From Bradyrhizobium sp. NFR13 (GTDB lineage Bacteria; Pseudomonadota; Alphaproteobacteria; Rhizobiales; Xanthobacteraceae): DNA of 64,000 nucleotides. Below are positions 1 through 9,190 of the stretch, one piece after another. A program made the position numbers and the translations under genes. Position 1 is the first letter of the stretch, and each line of letters starts with the position of its first letter. Where the stretch lies: positions 310,001-374,000 of the forward strand of contig NZ_FOTP01000001.1 of NCBI RefSeq assembly GCF_900114605.1, written 5' to 3'. The notes beneath the pieces were generated by a model. That model was given only the letters and a program-made list of their open reading frames with translations, made no database searches and was not told the origin of the DNA.

Positions 1-14
1 GAACTCGTTAAGAC

Positions 15-386
15 TTACTTCGGCCGAACGCTCTGATCGCCACCAGGACTGCCGGGCGGCGGAATCACCGGCGTATTGCTGCTATCCGAATTCGGCGGGG
101 GTGCTCGCATCGCGGGATCGACATTGCTCGGCGGGCACAGAACGCCATCGGACTTCGCAAGCCTATCGCCCAGCGGTTCCGGGCTCTGGCCCGTTGTCGT
201 ACCGCTGGGAGCAATCGTCCCCTTTGGAGTCGTTTGTGTCGGTGCGCAATTGGCATTTGCACGTTCGGCCGCCGGCGGCGCGGTCTGCGCGGGAGGGGTG
301 ATGGGCGTTGGCGGCGCCTGCGCGAAGACAGCGCTGGAACCGGCGATGACGAGACCTGCGATGACGAGTGACTGTTTGATCTGCAT
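15..386 (-). CDS. Small exported Pro-rich protein, unknown function
   Basis: Unrecognised protein of about 123 residues. From the ATG at 386 the first ~22 residues form a signal peptide (short basic start, hydrophobic run, Ala-type cleavage end before QAPP). The mature part is rich in Pro, Ala, Thr and Ser, looks disordered, and has two cysteines that could pair in the periplasm. A TTG at 434 would put 16 residues in front of the signal peptide, so 386 is preferred. It follows the methyltransferase gene by 51 bases on the same strand and may be the last gene of that transcript. No domain was recognised. Confidence 0.55.
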   Translation of the reverse strand: MQIKQSLVIAGLVIAGSSAVFAQAPPTPITPPAQTAPPAAERANANCAPTQTTPKGTIAPSGTTTGQSPEPLGDRLAKSDGVLCPPSNVDPAMRAPPPNSDSSNTPVIPPPGSPGGDQSVRPK

Positions 387-437
387 CCGGAGCAAACCGC
401 GGGCGCCAGCGGAGGTTCCGACCTCACGCTGCAACAG

Positions 438-1076
438 TCAGGATTTAATGTAGCGGATCAGCGAAAAATGCCCCATCGGCGGCATCGGCCGGCGCTCGGC
501 CAGCGTGATCCCGCCATGGACCGTCGCCCAGTCCGCCAGACGCTTCCACGGAAATTCCGGTCGCCAGCCGAGCCGGCGTGCCAGCGGCGCAAAGGCCAGT
601 TCGAAAACCTTGCGCGGACCGCTTTCGGCACCGATGTGATTGACGAGAATAAGCTCGCCGCCTGGCTTCAACACGCGGATGAAATCGTCCAGCGTCGCTT
701 CCGGATCGGGTACGGCGGTGATGACATATTGCGCCACGACGGCATCGAAATGATTGTCGGGGAATGCGAGATTTTTCGCATCCATGACCGCCAGCGTTTC
801 GACATTGGTGAGATTGTGGGTGCGAACGCGCTCATGCGCCTTGCGCAGCATCGGCTCGGAAATATCGACGCCGCAAATCTTCGTGGTGCGGGCGTAATCG
901 ACCAGCGACAATCCGGTGCCGACACCGACATCCAGAATGCGGCCGCCGATGCGATCAGCCTCGATGATGGTCGATTGCCGACCGCTATCGAACACCTTGC
1001 CAAAAACGAGATCGTAAATCGGCGCCCAGCGCCCGTAAGCCTTCGCGACCCCTGCGCGGTCGATATCGCCAGCCAT
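438..1076 (-). CDS. pmtA: PmtA-type phospholipid N-methyltransferase (class I SAM methyltransferase)
   Basis: 212 residues. The N-terminal YGRWAPIYDLVFG stretch (about residues 14-26), followed by a Gly-Arg and SAM motif I ILDVGVGTGLSL (about 46-57), is the pattern of the Rhodobacter-type phosphatidylethanolamine N-methyltransferases. These make monomethyl-PE and phosphatidylcholine precursors at the inner membrane. Motif II (VDIS), the post-II region (FPDNHFDAVV) and LKPGGELILVNH are also present, so the fold is complete. The gene starts 17 bases after the mnmA stop on the same strand and is probably co-transcribed. The exact substrate (PE or a methylated intermediate) cannot be read from sequence; a general small-molecule methyltransferase is the alternative. 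Confidence 0.7.
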   Translation of the reverse strand: MAGDIDRAGVAKAYGRWAPIYDLVFGKVFDSGRQSTIIEADRIGGRILDVGVGTGLSLVDYARTTKICGVDISEPMLRKAHERVRTHNLTNVETLAVMDAKNLAFPDNHFDAVVAQYVITAVPDPEATLDDFIRVLKPGGELILVNHIGAESGPRKVFELAFAPLARRLGWRPEFPWKRLADWATVHGGITLAERRPMPPMGHFSLIRYIKS

Positions 1077-1093
1077 GCCCCTACCCTGAACTC

Positions 1094-2290
1094 TTACACA
1101 CGCATCGCTGCGACGGGGGGCACATTAGCATCGCGTGGGGAGGCGCTGACAGGGCTTTTCGCCGCAGCGCTCTTGATGAAGCCGCCGCCAAGCACGCGGG
1201 CCTGACCGTCCGGCGCGTCGTAGAACACACAGGCCTGACCGGGCGATACACCCTCTTCGCCGCCGACCAGTTCGATCTCGTAGCCGCCATTCACAGCACG
1301 CAACCAAGCTGGCTGTGGTCCACGGGTCGAGCGCACCTTGACGAACAATTCGAGACCACTGCCCACAGCGCTTTCCAGCGTCCCGCCGCCGATCCAGTTG
1401 ACGTCGCGCAGCACAATGCGGTGCATCCGCAAGGCCTCACGCGGGCCGACGACCACGCGCCGGGTGACAGCGTCGAGCTTGATCACATAGAGCGGCGCAC
1501 TCGCTGCAATACCGAGGCCGCGGCGCTGGCCGATGGTGAAATGGATAATGCCGTCGTGGCGGCCGATGACATGGCCATCCATATCAACGATCTCGCCCGG
1601 CTCGAGCGCATTCGGCTTCAGGCGCTCGATCACGTCAGTGTAGCGGCCGGACGGCACGAAGCAGATGTCCTGGCTGTCCTGCTTGTCGGCGACCGACAGA
1701 TCGAACTGGCGGGCCAGTTCGCGGGTCTGCGGCTTGCTCATGTCGCCGAGTGGAAAGCGGAGATAATCGAGCTGCTCCTGCGTGGTGGCGAACAGGAAAT
1801 AGCTCTGGTCCCGATCGGCATCGGCCGCGCAGACCATGGCGCGCGAGCCGTCAGCAAGGCGGCGTGAGGCCACGTAATGCCCGGTCGCCAGCGCCTGCGC
1901 GCCGAGATCGCGCGCGGTCGCCAGCAGGTCGCGGAACTTGACCGAACGATTGCACTCGATGCACGGCACCGGCGTTTCACCGGAAGCATAGCTCGCGGCG
2001 AAATTGTCGATGACGGACTCGCGGAACCGGCTTTCGTAATCCAGCACGTAATGCGGAATCCCGATCCGCTCGGCCACATCACGGGCATCGTGGATGTCAC
2101 GGCCGGCACAGCAAGCGCCCTTGCGATGGGTGGCGGCGCCGTGATCGTAGAGTTGTAGCGTAATACCGACGACGTCGTAGCCCTGCGACTTCAACAGCGC
2201 AGCCGTCGCCGAGGAGTCGACGCCGCCGGACATGGCGACCACGACCCTGGTGTCCTCCGGACGGCCTTCGAGATCGAGACTGTTGAGCAT
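1094..2290 (-). CDS. mnmA: tRNA-specific 2-thiouridylase MnmA
   Basis: 398 residues, normal length. MnmA activates U34 of Lys, Glu and Gln tRNAs with ATP and inserts sulfur at position 2. The PP-loop SGGVDSS lies near residue 21. The catalytic cysteines sit in the PCIECN and QDICFV contexts, with the central ATGHY and DQSYFL motifs between them and the C-terminal beta-barrel domain intact. I chose the ATG at 2290 (MLNSLDLEG); a GTG at 2302 would add four residues and has no better ribosome-binding site. Upstream is a 300-bp divergent region shared with the flagellar gene fliK. Confidence 0.95.
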   Translation of the reverse strand: MLNSLDLEGRPEDTRVVVAMSGGVDSSATAALLKSQGYDVVGITLQLYDHGAATHRKGACCAGRDIHDARDVAERIGIPHYVLDYESRFRESVIDNFAASYASGETPVPCIECNRSVKFRDLLATARDLGAQALATGHYVASRRLADGSRAMVCAADADRDQSYFLFATTQEQLDYLRFPLGDMSKPQTRELARQFDLSVADKQDSQDICFVPSGRYTDVIERLKPNALEPGEIVDMDGHVIGRHDGIIHFTIGQRRGLGIAASAPLYVIKLDAVTRRVVVGPREALRMHRIVLRDVNWIGGGTLESAVGSGLELFVKVRSTRGPQPAWLRAVNGGYEIELVGGEEGVSPGQACVFYDAPDGQARVLGGGFIKSAAAKSPVSASPRDANVPPVAAMRV

Positions 2291-2558
2291 GGTTTCGGTC
2301 ACTGATGCGACCGCGCTGGCTGCAAACCGTCGCGATCAGGAAAACGGAGCCAAATCCCGGAACTTAAGGTCGGTCCGACGATGGTTGGGATATGGCACTT
2401 TAATATAGGCCGCCTTGCGCTCAATCAATCACGGCGCCTCGCCGGAAACGGCAATTCTTGCCGCCGGGCAGAAAAGATAATGCCGCGACGGTCCCCACGG
2501 AGGGTCCATCCGAATTACAACATACTGATTTATATAGATATTTTTATAAAACGAGAGG

Positions 2559-2574
2559 TGGCCCGGTCCTTGCT
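2559..2574 (+). promoter_or_regulatory. Candidate sigma-54 promoter for fliK-flgD
   Basis: TGGCCC-N5-TTGCT places GG (2560-2561) and GC (2572-2573) exactly 10 bases apart, the -24/-12 geometry of sigma-54 promoters, about 36 bases before the fliK start. The cluster encodes FlbD, the sigma-54 activator of late flagellar genes in alphaproteobacteria, which supports the call. The -24 box is not full consensus (TGGCAC). The rest of the 2303-2609 spacer is AT-rich (an A/T run near 2528-2550) with no gene. Confidence 0.5.
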
Positions 2575-2609
2575 GAAAGGAGGATAGAACTCTTCTGGAA
2601 AGGCCGCCC

Positions 2610-4133
2610 GTGGTTAGCGTCACGTCCGATATCGTCTCAAACGTCTCGTTTCAGAACGCACGATCGAATTCGTCCCGCGACGATCAGCGGTCGGATGCCG
2701 ACAGCTTCGGCTCGCTGGTCGACAGCAACACCGCCGCCAGCGTCGTGACCGATCGCGCCGCAGCCGCCCAGCCTGATCTGCCAGCACCCGCACGGCGCGA
2801 CGACACGCGCTCCTCGAGCAATGACCGCACACGGCAGTCTGACGATCGCGCTGACAACGCGGCTGCTAATACGCGCGACCGCGATACCCAGCCAGCCGAT
2901 GCCGCGCAGGACTCCCGCAAGGCGAAGAAGAGTGACCAGAGCGACACGAAGGCCGATTCCAAGGCCGACGCGAAGACAAGCGACAAGACCGACACCAAGG
3001 ACGCCTCGTCCAAGGATACCGACAAGACCGCAACGACCGACACCGACGCGACGGCCTCCACCGAGAAGCCCGTCGCTATCGCTGCCGTCGCCGTGGCGAT
3101 CCCTGTGCCAGCGGCCACGACCGATGTCGCAGCAACTCCGACGGCGCCCGAAACCACCGGCGTTACACAGCCTCTCGCCATCGCTGCAGCCGTTTTGAAG
3201 GCCCAGACGGCAGCGACTGAAGCCGCAACGACCGACGCCGAAGCGGCGCCCGCAACGACGCCCCCGGAAGCCGAAGCAAATTTCGCGGCACTTATCGCAT
3301 CCGCGACGCCAGCGGGCGGCAAAGCCGGCCCGAAGAAGACCGGCACAGCCGAAGCCACGGCATCAACGGCTGAGGTCAAATCAGAAGACAAGACTAAAGC
3401 GGCCACGACGACGCCCGCGCAGCCAGTCGACGCGGCCGCAGCGACGACCGTCGGCAAAGATACCAAGCCGGGCGACAAACCCGTGGATGGCGTGGCAACT
3501 GACCCGACCGCCGTTGCACCGGAAGCTGCAAAGCCTGCGGCTGGCGCTGCCCATGAGCGTCGCACCGAACACGTTGCTCAGGCTGCCGTGCCGGATGTGA
3601 TCGCGCCAGCCACCAATAGCTTGCAGCAGCAGCAGCCGTTGCAGACCGCACCGACGCCGATTGCAACTGCGACGCCGCAACTGACCGCCACGGTCGCGAC
3701 CAACGCGCCGGTGCCTTTGAATGGCGTCGCCGTCGAGATCGCGCAGAACGCCAAATCGGGCAAGAGCAGCTTCGACATCCGGCTCGACCCTGCTGAACTC
3801 GGCCGTATCGATGTCCGGCTCGAAGTCGACAAGCATGGCAATGTGACCTCGCACCTCACCGTCGAGAAGCCGGAAACACTGACCATGCTGCGGCAGGATG
3901 CGCCGCAACTGCAACGCGCGCTCGAACAGGCCGGCCTCAAGACCAACGACAGCGGACTACAATTCAGCCTGCGCGATCAATCGCAGGGTCAGCAACAGAA
4001 CAGCGGCGAGAATTCGGGCCGCAACGCCCAGCGCCTTGTCATCCATGAAGACGAGTCCGTGCCTGCGATTGCTGCGGGCCGCGGTTATGGCCGCATGCTG
4101 GGATCCAGCAGCGGCGTCGACATCAGTATCTGA
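2610..4133 (+). CDS. fliK: Flagellar hook-length control protein FliK
   Basis: 507 residues. FliK measures hook length and triggers the export switch from hook to filament substrates. Residues 1-360 are a low-complexity, Ala/Thr/Lys/Asp-rich linker with many KADSKADAKT-like repeats, as expected for the ruler part. From about residue 370 the conserved C-terminal Flg_hook domain appears (IRLDPAELGRIDVRLEV, then LTMLRQDAPQLQRALEQAGL). The last 40 residues are Gln/Gly-rich. The GTG start at 2610 has a GGAAAGG ribosome-binding site six bases upstream. flgD follows after 10 bases, so the two form an operon. The N-terminus is poorly conserved and its start is less certain. Confidence 0.85.
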   Translation: MVSVTSDIVSNVSFQNARSNSSRDDQRSDADSFGSLVDSNTAASVVTDRAAAAQPDLPAPARRDDTRSSSNDRTRQSDDRADNAAANTRDRDTQPADAAQDSRKAKKSDQSDTKADSKADAKTSDKTDTKDASSKDTDKTATTDTDATASTEKPVAIAAVAVAIPVPAATTDVAATPTAPETTGVTQPLAIAAAVLKAQTAATEAATTDAEAAPATTPPEAEANFAALIASATPAGGKAGPKKTGTAEATASTAEVKSEDKTKAATTTPAQPVDAAAATTVGKDTKPGDKPVDGVATDPTAVAPEAAKPAAGAAHERRTEHVAQAAVPDVIAPATNSLQQQQPLQTAPTPIATATPQLTATVATNAPVPLNGVAVEIAQNAKSGKSSFDIRLDPAELGRIDVRLEVDKHGNVTSHLTVEKPETLTMLRQDAPQLQRALEQAGLKTNDSGLQFSLRDQSQGQQQNSGENSGRNAQRLVIHEDESVPAIAAGRGYGRMLGSSSGVDISI

Positions 4134-4143
4134 GGAGTGAACC

Positions 4144-4848
4144 ATGGCAGTTGAAGCAACGACTCCCCCCCCAGTCGTATCCGGTACCACACAGAACTCG
4201 AACTCGAGCAACAACTCCAGCTCGACGACCACCGGCATTGCGGATAATTTCCAGACGTTCCTGACGCTACTGACGACGCAGCTGCAGAACCAGAACCCGC
4301 TCGACCCGCTCGATACCAACCAGTTCACCCAGCAGCTGGTGCAGTTCGCGGGCGTCGAACAGCAGCTCAAGTCAAACGATCAACTGAAAGCCCTGGTCGA
4401 TCTTGGCAAAGCTACAGAAGCGACGCAGGCACTCATCTATGTCGGCAACAACGTCGCCGTCGATGGCAGCACGGCACAATTCAAGACGTCGGCGACATGG
4501 AATCTGCTCGCCGACAAGGATGCTACAGCCACCGTCAACATTACGAATTCTGCTGGTAACGTTATCTACACCGGCAAATATACGTTGAAGTCCGGCAACG
4601 GCACTTTCGTATGGGATGGCAAAGGCAATGACGGCATTCAGTATCCCGAAGGGGCTTATAAGCTGACTGCAACGGGCAAGGACGACAACGGCCGCGATGT
4701 CGCCATCTCCACGGAAGTCCAGGGCGTTGTCGATTCCGTCGATCTGTCGGCGAGCCCCGCTCTGCTCTCGATCAACGGCAGCAACTACACGGTCGACAAG
4801 ATCAAGCGCGTGGTGCGTCCCACGACTCCAACAACACCGACAACCTGA
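4144..4848 (+). CDS. flgD: Flagellar hook assembly (hook cap) protein FlgD
   Basis: 234 residues. FlgD caps the growing hook and allows FlgE polymerisation outside the cell. The hallmark N-terminal segment FLTLLTTQLQNQNPLDPLD followed by NQFTQQLVQFAGVEQQ is at about residues 39-80. The C-terminal half holds the FlgD Ig-like/Tudor domain (GNGTFVWDGKGNDGIQYPEGAYKL). A GAGGAG ribosome-binding site precedes the ATG. It is the second gene after fliK and shares that gene's candidate sigma-54 promoter. The last ten residues are a Thr/Pro tail. Confidence 0.92.
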   Translation: MAVEATTPPPVVSGTTQNSNSSNNSSSTTTGIADNFQTFLTLLTTQLQNQNPLDPLDTNQFTQQLVQFAGVEQQLKSNDQLKALVDLGKATEATQALIYVGNNVAVDGSTAQFKTSATWNLLADKDATATVNITNSAGNVIYTGKYTLKSGNGTFVWDGKGNDGIQYPEGAYKLTATGKDDNGRDVAISTEVQGVVDSVDLSASPALLSINGSNYTVDKIKRVVRPTTPTTPTT

Positions 4849-4921
4849 CGCTGCGACGCATCATCCCCTCGGGACAACATTTCGAACCAAATCCAGTTCT
4901 ATTCGCATTGGAGTTGTAGGC

Positions 4922-4936
4922 TTAGGCAAATTTTAA
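4922..4936. promoter_or_regulatory. CtrA-like binding site upstream of sciP
   Basis: TTAG-N7-TTAA differs at one base from the CtrA consensus TTAA-N7-TTAA. It lies about 58 bases before the sciP start codon. In Caulobacter, sciP is itself in the CtrA regulon, so a site here is expected. Call by eye only. Confidence 0.4.
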
Positions 4937-4993
4937 GTCGCTGGGCGTAGATTGTCGAAGTGAGTTCAGTGGTTGAGAGTTTGTGAGTACGCC

Positions 4994-5269
4994 ATGACAG
5001 AACCCCATCGCCCGAGGGTCAAATACGTCATCGGGCCTGACGGCAGTCCGTTAACAATTGCGGATTTGCCCGCGCCCGGAACCAAACGGTGGGTCATCCG
5101 CCGCAAAGCTGAGGTCGTCGCCGCTGTGCGCGGTGGCCTTCTCTCCCTTGAGGAAGCCTGCAGCCGCTATACGCTGACGGTCGATGAATTCCTCTCCTGG
5201 CAGTTTTCTATCGACCAGCACGGTCTGGCCGGCCTGCGGACCACCCGCATCCAGCAGTATCGCCAGTAA
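4994..5269 (+). CDS. sciP: CtrA inhibitor SciP (DUF1153)
   Basis: 91 residues, full family length. SciP is a small helix-turn-helix protein that blocks CtrA-activated transcription in the cell cycle of alphaproteobacteria. The whole chain reads as the family: VKYVIGPDGSPLTIADLP at the N-terminus, KRWVIRRKAEVVAAVRGGLL in the middle and GLAGLRTTRIQQYRQ at the end. The ATG at 4994 gives the conserved start MTEPHRPRVKY; an upstream in-frame start at 4973 adds a non-conserved tail. It stands alone between flgD and fliF, with CtrA-like sites on both sides, as expected for a regulator of flagellar and division genes. Confidence 0.93.
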   Translation: MTEPHRPRVKYVIGPDGSPLTIADLPAPGTKRWVIRRKAEVVAAVRGGLLSLEEACSRYTLTVDEFLSWQFSIDQHGLAGLRTTRIQQYRQ

Positions 5270-5301
5270 ACGAATCCTTAACATCTCCAATTCGATGAAA
5301 A

Positions 5302-5330
5302 CCGGCTCCCTCGCGGGAAGCCGGCTTTCG
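5302..5330 (+). terminator. Hairpin after sciP
   Basis: CCGGCTCCC and GGGAAGCCGG form a stem with a TCGC loop and one bulge, followed by CTTTCG. The T run is weak, so this may be an attenuator or mRNA-stabilising hairpin rather than a full intrinsic terminator. Confidence 0.4.
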
Positions 5331-5355
5331 CCATTTGGCCATATTTTTGCCACCC

Positions 5356-5374
5356 GTTAACCGCCGTTAACCAT
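5356..5374. promoter_or_regulatory. Paired TTAAC (CtrA-type) half-sites upstream of fliF
   Basis: Two TTAACC elements, at 5357-5362 and 5367-5372, with the second extending to TTAACCAT (a known CtrA half-site form), lie 67-85 bases before the fliF start. Spacing between the TTAA cores is 6 rather than the canonical 7 bases. Class II flagellar operons headed by fliF are classical CtrA targets. Confidence 0.45.
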
Positions 5375-5440
5375 ATCGAAACCATACCTCGGCAAAATTT
5401 GCCCAGTCGGTCGCTGAGGCCGAATCTCAGGGGCTGGTTC

Positions 5441-7054
5441 GTGCAGAGTCTTCTAAGTTTCCTTAAAGGTCTCGGCGCGGCGCGCCTCATGGCGATGGTT
5501 GCGGTGACCGCCGCACTCATCGGCTTCTTTGCCTTCGTCATCATGCGGGTCACGACCCCCCAGATGACCACCCTGTTCACGGACCTGAGCGTCGAGGACT
5601 CCTCGGCGATCATCAAGGATCTGGAACGCCAGGCTATCCCCTATGAGCTGAAGAATGACGGCGCCGCCATCATGGTGCCGAAGGACAAGGTCACCCGGCT
5701 CCGCATGAAGCTTGCCGAAGGCGGTCTGCCCAAGGGCGGCGGCGTCGGCTACGAAATCTTCGACAAGTCGGACGCCCTCGGAACAACAAGTTTCGTTCAA
5801 AATATCAACCACTTACGCGCTCTCGAAGGTGAATTGGCACGAACCATCCGGGCGATCGACCGGGTGCAGTTTGCCCGCGTCCACCTGGTCCTGCCGGAAC
5901 GCCCCCTGTTCTCCCGCGAAGCGCCGGAGCCTTCGGCCTCGATCGTGGTTCGCGTCCGCGGCGCCCTCGACCCACAGCAGGTCCGGGCGATCCGCCATGT
6001 CGTCGCCTCGGCCGTCAACGGCCTGAAGCCGGCCCGAGTTTCGATCGTCGACGAAGCGGGACAGTTGCTCGCCGACGGCGCCGCAGACCCGACCATGGAA
6101 GGCGCCACCGGCGACGAGCGCCGCGCCGGCTTCGAGAAGCGGATGCGCAGCCAGGTCGAAGCGATCGTATCCTCGGTGGTGGGCGCAGGCCGCGCCCGGG
6201 TCCAGCTCACAGCCGACTTCGATTACAACAAGGTCACGCAGACCTCCGACAAATTCGACCCGGAAGGCCGGGTCTTGCGCTCCAGCCAAAGCCGCGAAGA
6301 ATCCTCTGCAGTCGGCGAGCGGGATGGCCAAGTCACCGTCAACAACGAACTGCCCGGCAATCAGGCGGCGGGCAATACGGGGACGGCGAAGGATCAAAGC
6401 AAGAAGTCGGAAGAAACCAACAATTACGAAATCTCCCGCGTCACCAAGACCGAAGTAACCGAAGCGGGCCGCGTCAATCGCATCTCGGTCGCGGTACTGG
6501 TCGACGGCAGCTACACCAAGAACGAGAAGGGCGAGCAGGTCTACGCCCAACGTCCCAAGGAAGAACTCGATCGCATCGCAGCACTGGTCCGTTCGGCCAT
6601 TGGCTTCGACCAGAAGCGCGGTGATCAGGTCGAAGTCGTCAACCTGAAATTCGCCGAGGGCCCAACGGTCGTTCCGACGCCGGAGCCGACAGGTCTGCTC
6701 GGCATGATGCAGTTCACCAAGGATGACGTGATGCGCGTCATCGAACTCGCAGTCATGATGCTGCTCGGTCTGGTCGTGATGTTCATGGTCATCCGCCCGC
6801 TGGTCCGCCGCGTCCTCGCCTCCGAGCCCGCGCCGGCGCTCCCCGCAGCCAACGCCCTCGTTCTTCCCGACGGTGTCGCCCTCAGCGCAGACGGACAGAC
6901 CGTTATTCCCGCCGGCGGCCCCAACATGATCGACGTCGCTACCATCCAGGGTCAGGTCCACGCGCAATCCGTACATCGCGTGGGCGAACTGGCCGATCGT
7001 AACCCCAACGAAACCGCAGCCATCGTTCGCGCATGGCTGCAGGAACCGGCGTGA
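5441..7054 (+). CDS. fliF: Flagellar MS-ring protein FliF
   Basis: 537 residues. FliF forms the MS ring in the inner membrane, the base of the flagellar motor. A first membrane segment is at about residues 10-32, and the periplasmic YscJ/FliF ring-building domains follow (FTDLSVEDSSAIIKDLERQ, DRVQFARVHLVLPERPLF). A second membrane segment is at about 431-453. The cytoplasmic tail ends in VGELADRNPNETAAIVRAWL, the FliG-binding helices. The GTG at 5441 has an AGGGG ribosome-binding site seven bases upstream and gives the conserved start MQSLLSFLKGLGAARL; a TTG at 5399 is unlikely. It is the first gene of the tight fliF-fliG-fliH-fliN-flbD operon. Confidence 0.95.
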   Translation: MQSLLSFLKGLGAARLMAMVAVTAALIGFFAFVIMRVTTPQMTTLFTDLSVEDSSAIIKDLERQAIPYELKNDGAAIMVPKDKVTRLRMKLAEGGLPKGGGVGYEIFDKSDALGTTSFVQNINHLRALEGELARTIRAIDRVQFARVHLVLPERPLFSREAPEPSASIVVRVRGALDPQQVRAIRHVVASAVNGLKPARVSIVDEAGQLLADGAADPTMEGATGDERRAGFEKRMRSQVEAIVSSVVGAGRARVQLTADFDYNKVTQTSDKFDPEGRVLRSSQSREESSAVGERDGQVTVNNELPGNQAAGNTGTAKDQSKKSEETNNYEISRVTKTEVTEAGRVNRISVAVLVDGSYTKNEKGEQVYAQRPKEELDRIAALVRSAIGFDQKRGDQVEVVNLKFAEGPTVVPTPEPTGLLGMMQFTKDDVMRVIELAVMMLLGLVVMFMVIRPLVRRVLASEPAPALPAANALVLPDGVALSADGQTVIPAGGPNMIDVATIQGQVHAQSVHRVGELADRNPNETAAIVRAWLQEPA

Positions 7055-7059
7055 TCTGA

Positions 7060-8151
7060 ATGGCATCCGTTCCGCAAACCACTGGCGACAACAGCAGCGA
7101 CATCGCCAGCGTTGTAGCATCGCTCGCACAGCGCCAGGGCGGCCGTGCACCCGCGAAGCCGCTCAGCGGCCCGAAGCGTGCGGCCATCCTGATGCTGGCG
7201 CTGGGCGAACAATATGGTGGCAAGGTCTGGTCGCTGCTCGATGACGACGAGGTCCGTGAGCTGTCCGTTCATATGTCGTCGCTCGGCACCATTGAGCCGG
7301 AGACGGTCGAGGACCTGTTGCTTGAGTTCGTGTCGCGAATGTCGGCCTCCGGCGCCCTGATGGGTACCTTCGATGCTACTGAGCGCTTGCTCACTCAGTA
7401 TCTCCCGTCGGAGCGTGTCACAGGCATTATGGAAGAAATCCGCGGCCCCGCCGGCCGCAACATGTGGGAGAAGCTCTCCAACGTGCAGGAAGAGGTTCTC
7501 GCGAACTACCTGAAGAACGAATATCCGCAGACCGTTGCCGTGGTGCTGTCGAAACTGAAACCGGAGCATGCAGCGCGCGTGCTCGGCATCCTGCCCGAGG
7601 ATCTCGCGCTCGACGTCATCAACCGCATGCTCAAGATGGAAGCGGTGCAGAAGGAAGTCATCGAGCGCGTCGAACAGACGCTGCGCGTCGAATTCATGTC
7701 GAACCTCTCGCAGACCCGCCGTCGCGACGCGCACGAAGTCATGGCGGAAATCTTCAATAACTTCGATCGCCAGACCGAAACGCGATTCATCACCTCGCTG
7801 GAAGAAGACAATCGCGAGGCGGCCGAGCGCATCAAGGCGCTGATGTTCACCTTCGACGATCTGATCAAGCTGGATGCCGGCTCGGCACAGACCCTGATGC
7901 GCAGCATCGACAAGGACAAGCTGGGTATCGCGCTGAAGAGCGCCAATGAGGAAGTTCGCGCCTTCTTCATGGGCAACATGTCATCCCGCGCTGCCAAGAT
8001 GTTGACCGACGATATGGCCGCGCTCGGCCCGGTCCGTCTGCGCGATGTCGACGAGGCACAGGCACTCCTGGTGAACTTGGCCAAGGATCTCGCCGCCAAG
8101 GGCGAAATCGTTCTGACCAAGAACCGCGCCGACGACGAGCTGGTGTATTGA
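7060..8151 (+). CDS. fliG: Flagellar motor switch protein FliG
   Basis: 363 residues. FliG couples stator torque to the rotor and sets rotation direction together with FliM and FliN. The three FliG domains are visible: an N-terminal FliF-binding part ([30 protein letters not shown]), a middle domain ([33 protein letters not shown]) and the torque-generating C-terminus ([20 protein letters not shown] through LAAKGEIVL) with its charged residues. It starts five bases after fliF and overlaps fliH by one base (TGATG), so translation is probably coupled. Confidence 0.95.
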   Translation: MASVPQTTGDNSSDIASVVASLAQRQGGRAPAKPLSGPKRAAILMLALGEQYGGKVWSLLDDDEVRELSVHMSSLGTIEPETVEDLLLEFVSRMSASGALMGTFDATERLLTQYLPSERVTGIMEEIRGPAGRNMWEKLSNVQEEVLANYLKNEYPQTVAVVLSKLKPEHAARVLGILPEDLALDVINRMLKMEAVQKEVIERVEQTLRVEFMSNLSQTRRRDAHEVMAEIFNNFDRQTETRFITSLEEDNREAAERIKALMFTFDDLIKLDAGSAQTLMRSIDKDKLGIALKSANEEVRAFFMGNMSSRAAKMLTDDMAALGPVRLRDVDEAQALLVNLAKDLAAKGEIVLTKNRADDELVY

Positions 8152-8789
8152 TGGCCGCCCCCGCAAAATTCCTGTTCGATATGGACTTCGCAGCGCCCGA
8201 CAAGGCGCGTGCACCCGCGATCACGCCCGCGGAGATCGCGGAGAAGGTCGCCAATGCCGAGGCCCAGGCCTATCGCGCCGGCTTCGATGCCGCCCAGCGC
8301 GAAGCCAAGGCCGAAAGCGACCGTCGCGCTGCATTGGCACTGGAGCAGATCGGCGTCGCGATCTCCTCGATCTCGTCGCGCTTCGGGGCCATCGAAGAAA
8401 AGATGGAAACCGAAGCTGTCGATGTCGCGGTATCGGTGGCACGCAAGCTGTGCGACGAATTGATCGCGCGCGAGCCTCTGACGGAAGTCATGGCCCTGGT
8501 CCACGACTGTTTCAAGAATCTGGTGTCGACGCCGCATCTCGTGGTGCGCATCAACGACCAACTCTACGACGAAGCACGCGAGCGCATTGAGAAGCAGGCG
8601 AAGCAGAGCGGCTTCGCTGGCCGCCTCGTCATTCTCGCCGAGCCGGACATCGAGAACGGCGACTGCAAAATCGAATGGGCCGATGGCGGTGTCGTGCTGG
8701 AGCGCGCGGCCATCGATGCCAAGATCAACGAACTCGTCGGACGCTACATGGCGTCGCGCAATCAGGCCCGACAGGGCTGTGAGGACTAG
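8151..8789 (+). CDS. fliH: Flagellar assembly protein FliH/FlbE family
   Basis: 212 residues. FliH-type proteins regulate the FliI export ATPase and link it to the motor switch. The N-terminal third is an Ala/Glu/Arg-rich helical stretch with FliH-like periodic small residues (AEAQAYRAGFDAAQREAKAES), and the C-terminal two thirds carry the FliH/V-ATPase-E-like domain (VSVARKLCDELI, NGDCKIEWADGGVVLER). The position between fliG and fliN matches fliH, called flbE in Caulobacter. The ATG at 8151 overlaps the fliG stop; four bases separate it from fliN. The name is inferred partly from context because this family diverges strongly. Confidence 0.78.
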   Translation: MAAPAKFLFDMDFAAPDKARAPAITPAEIAEKVANAEAQAYRAGFDAAQREAKAESDRRAALALEQIGVAISSISSRFGAIEEKMETEAVDVAVSVARKLCDELIAREPLTEVMALVHDCFKNLVSTPHLVVRINDQLYDEARERIEKQAKQSGFAGRLVILAEPDIENGDCKIEWADGGVVLERAAIDAKINELVGRYMASRNQARQGCED

Positions 8790-8792
8790 AGC

Positions 8793-9137
8793 ATGAGCGA
8801 TCCACAGGTGCCGCTTCCCGATCTCAATGCCACCGATACCGGCGCGATGGGAGACGTTGGCTATGCCGACGAAGAACAGGTCACGCGCATTGCCGCCGAT
8901 CTCGAAGCGGTCTTCGACGTTCCGGTTCAGGTCTCAGCCGTGCTCGGCCGCTCCAAGATGGGGGTCGGTGAATTGCTGAAGCTCGGACCCGGCACCGTAC
9001 TCGAACTCGATCGCCGCGTCGGCGAAGCGATCGACATCTACGTGAACAACCGCCTCGTCGCACGCGGCGAAGTCGTGCTGGTCGAGGAAAAACTCGGCGT
9101 CACCATGACCGAAATCATCAAGGCTGAACGCAGCTAA
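8793..9137 (+). CDS. fliN: Flagellar motor switch protein FliN
   Basis: 114 residues. FliN is part of the C ring with FliM and FliG. The SpoA/FliN domain fills residues 35-110: VFDVPVQVSAVLGRSKMGVG, LKLGPGTVLELDRRVGEAID and VNNRLVARGEVVLVEEKLGV are classic FliN sequence. The short acidic N-terminus is typical. It lies three bases after fliH and 53 bases before flbD in the same operon. Confidence 0.95.
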   Translation: MSDPQVPLPDLNATDTGAMGDVGYADEEQVTRIAADLEAVFDVPVQVSAVLGRSKMGVGELLKLGPGTVLELDRRVGEAIDIYVNNRLVARGEVVLVEEKLGVTMTEIIKAERS

Positions 9138-9190
9138 CACCGGACAAATGGCGCCTCCATGGCGCGACTACGAGATAACAGGAGATCACC

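Noticed and set aside
9138-9190. GGCGCC-TCCAT-GGCGC stem between fliN and flbD as terminator
   Set aside because: No T run, and a terminator would cut flbD from its operon; more likely incidental.
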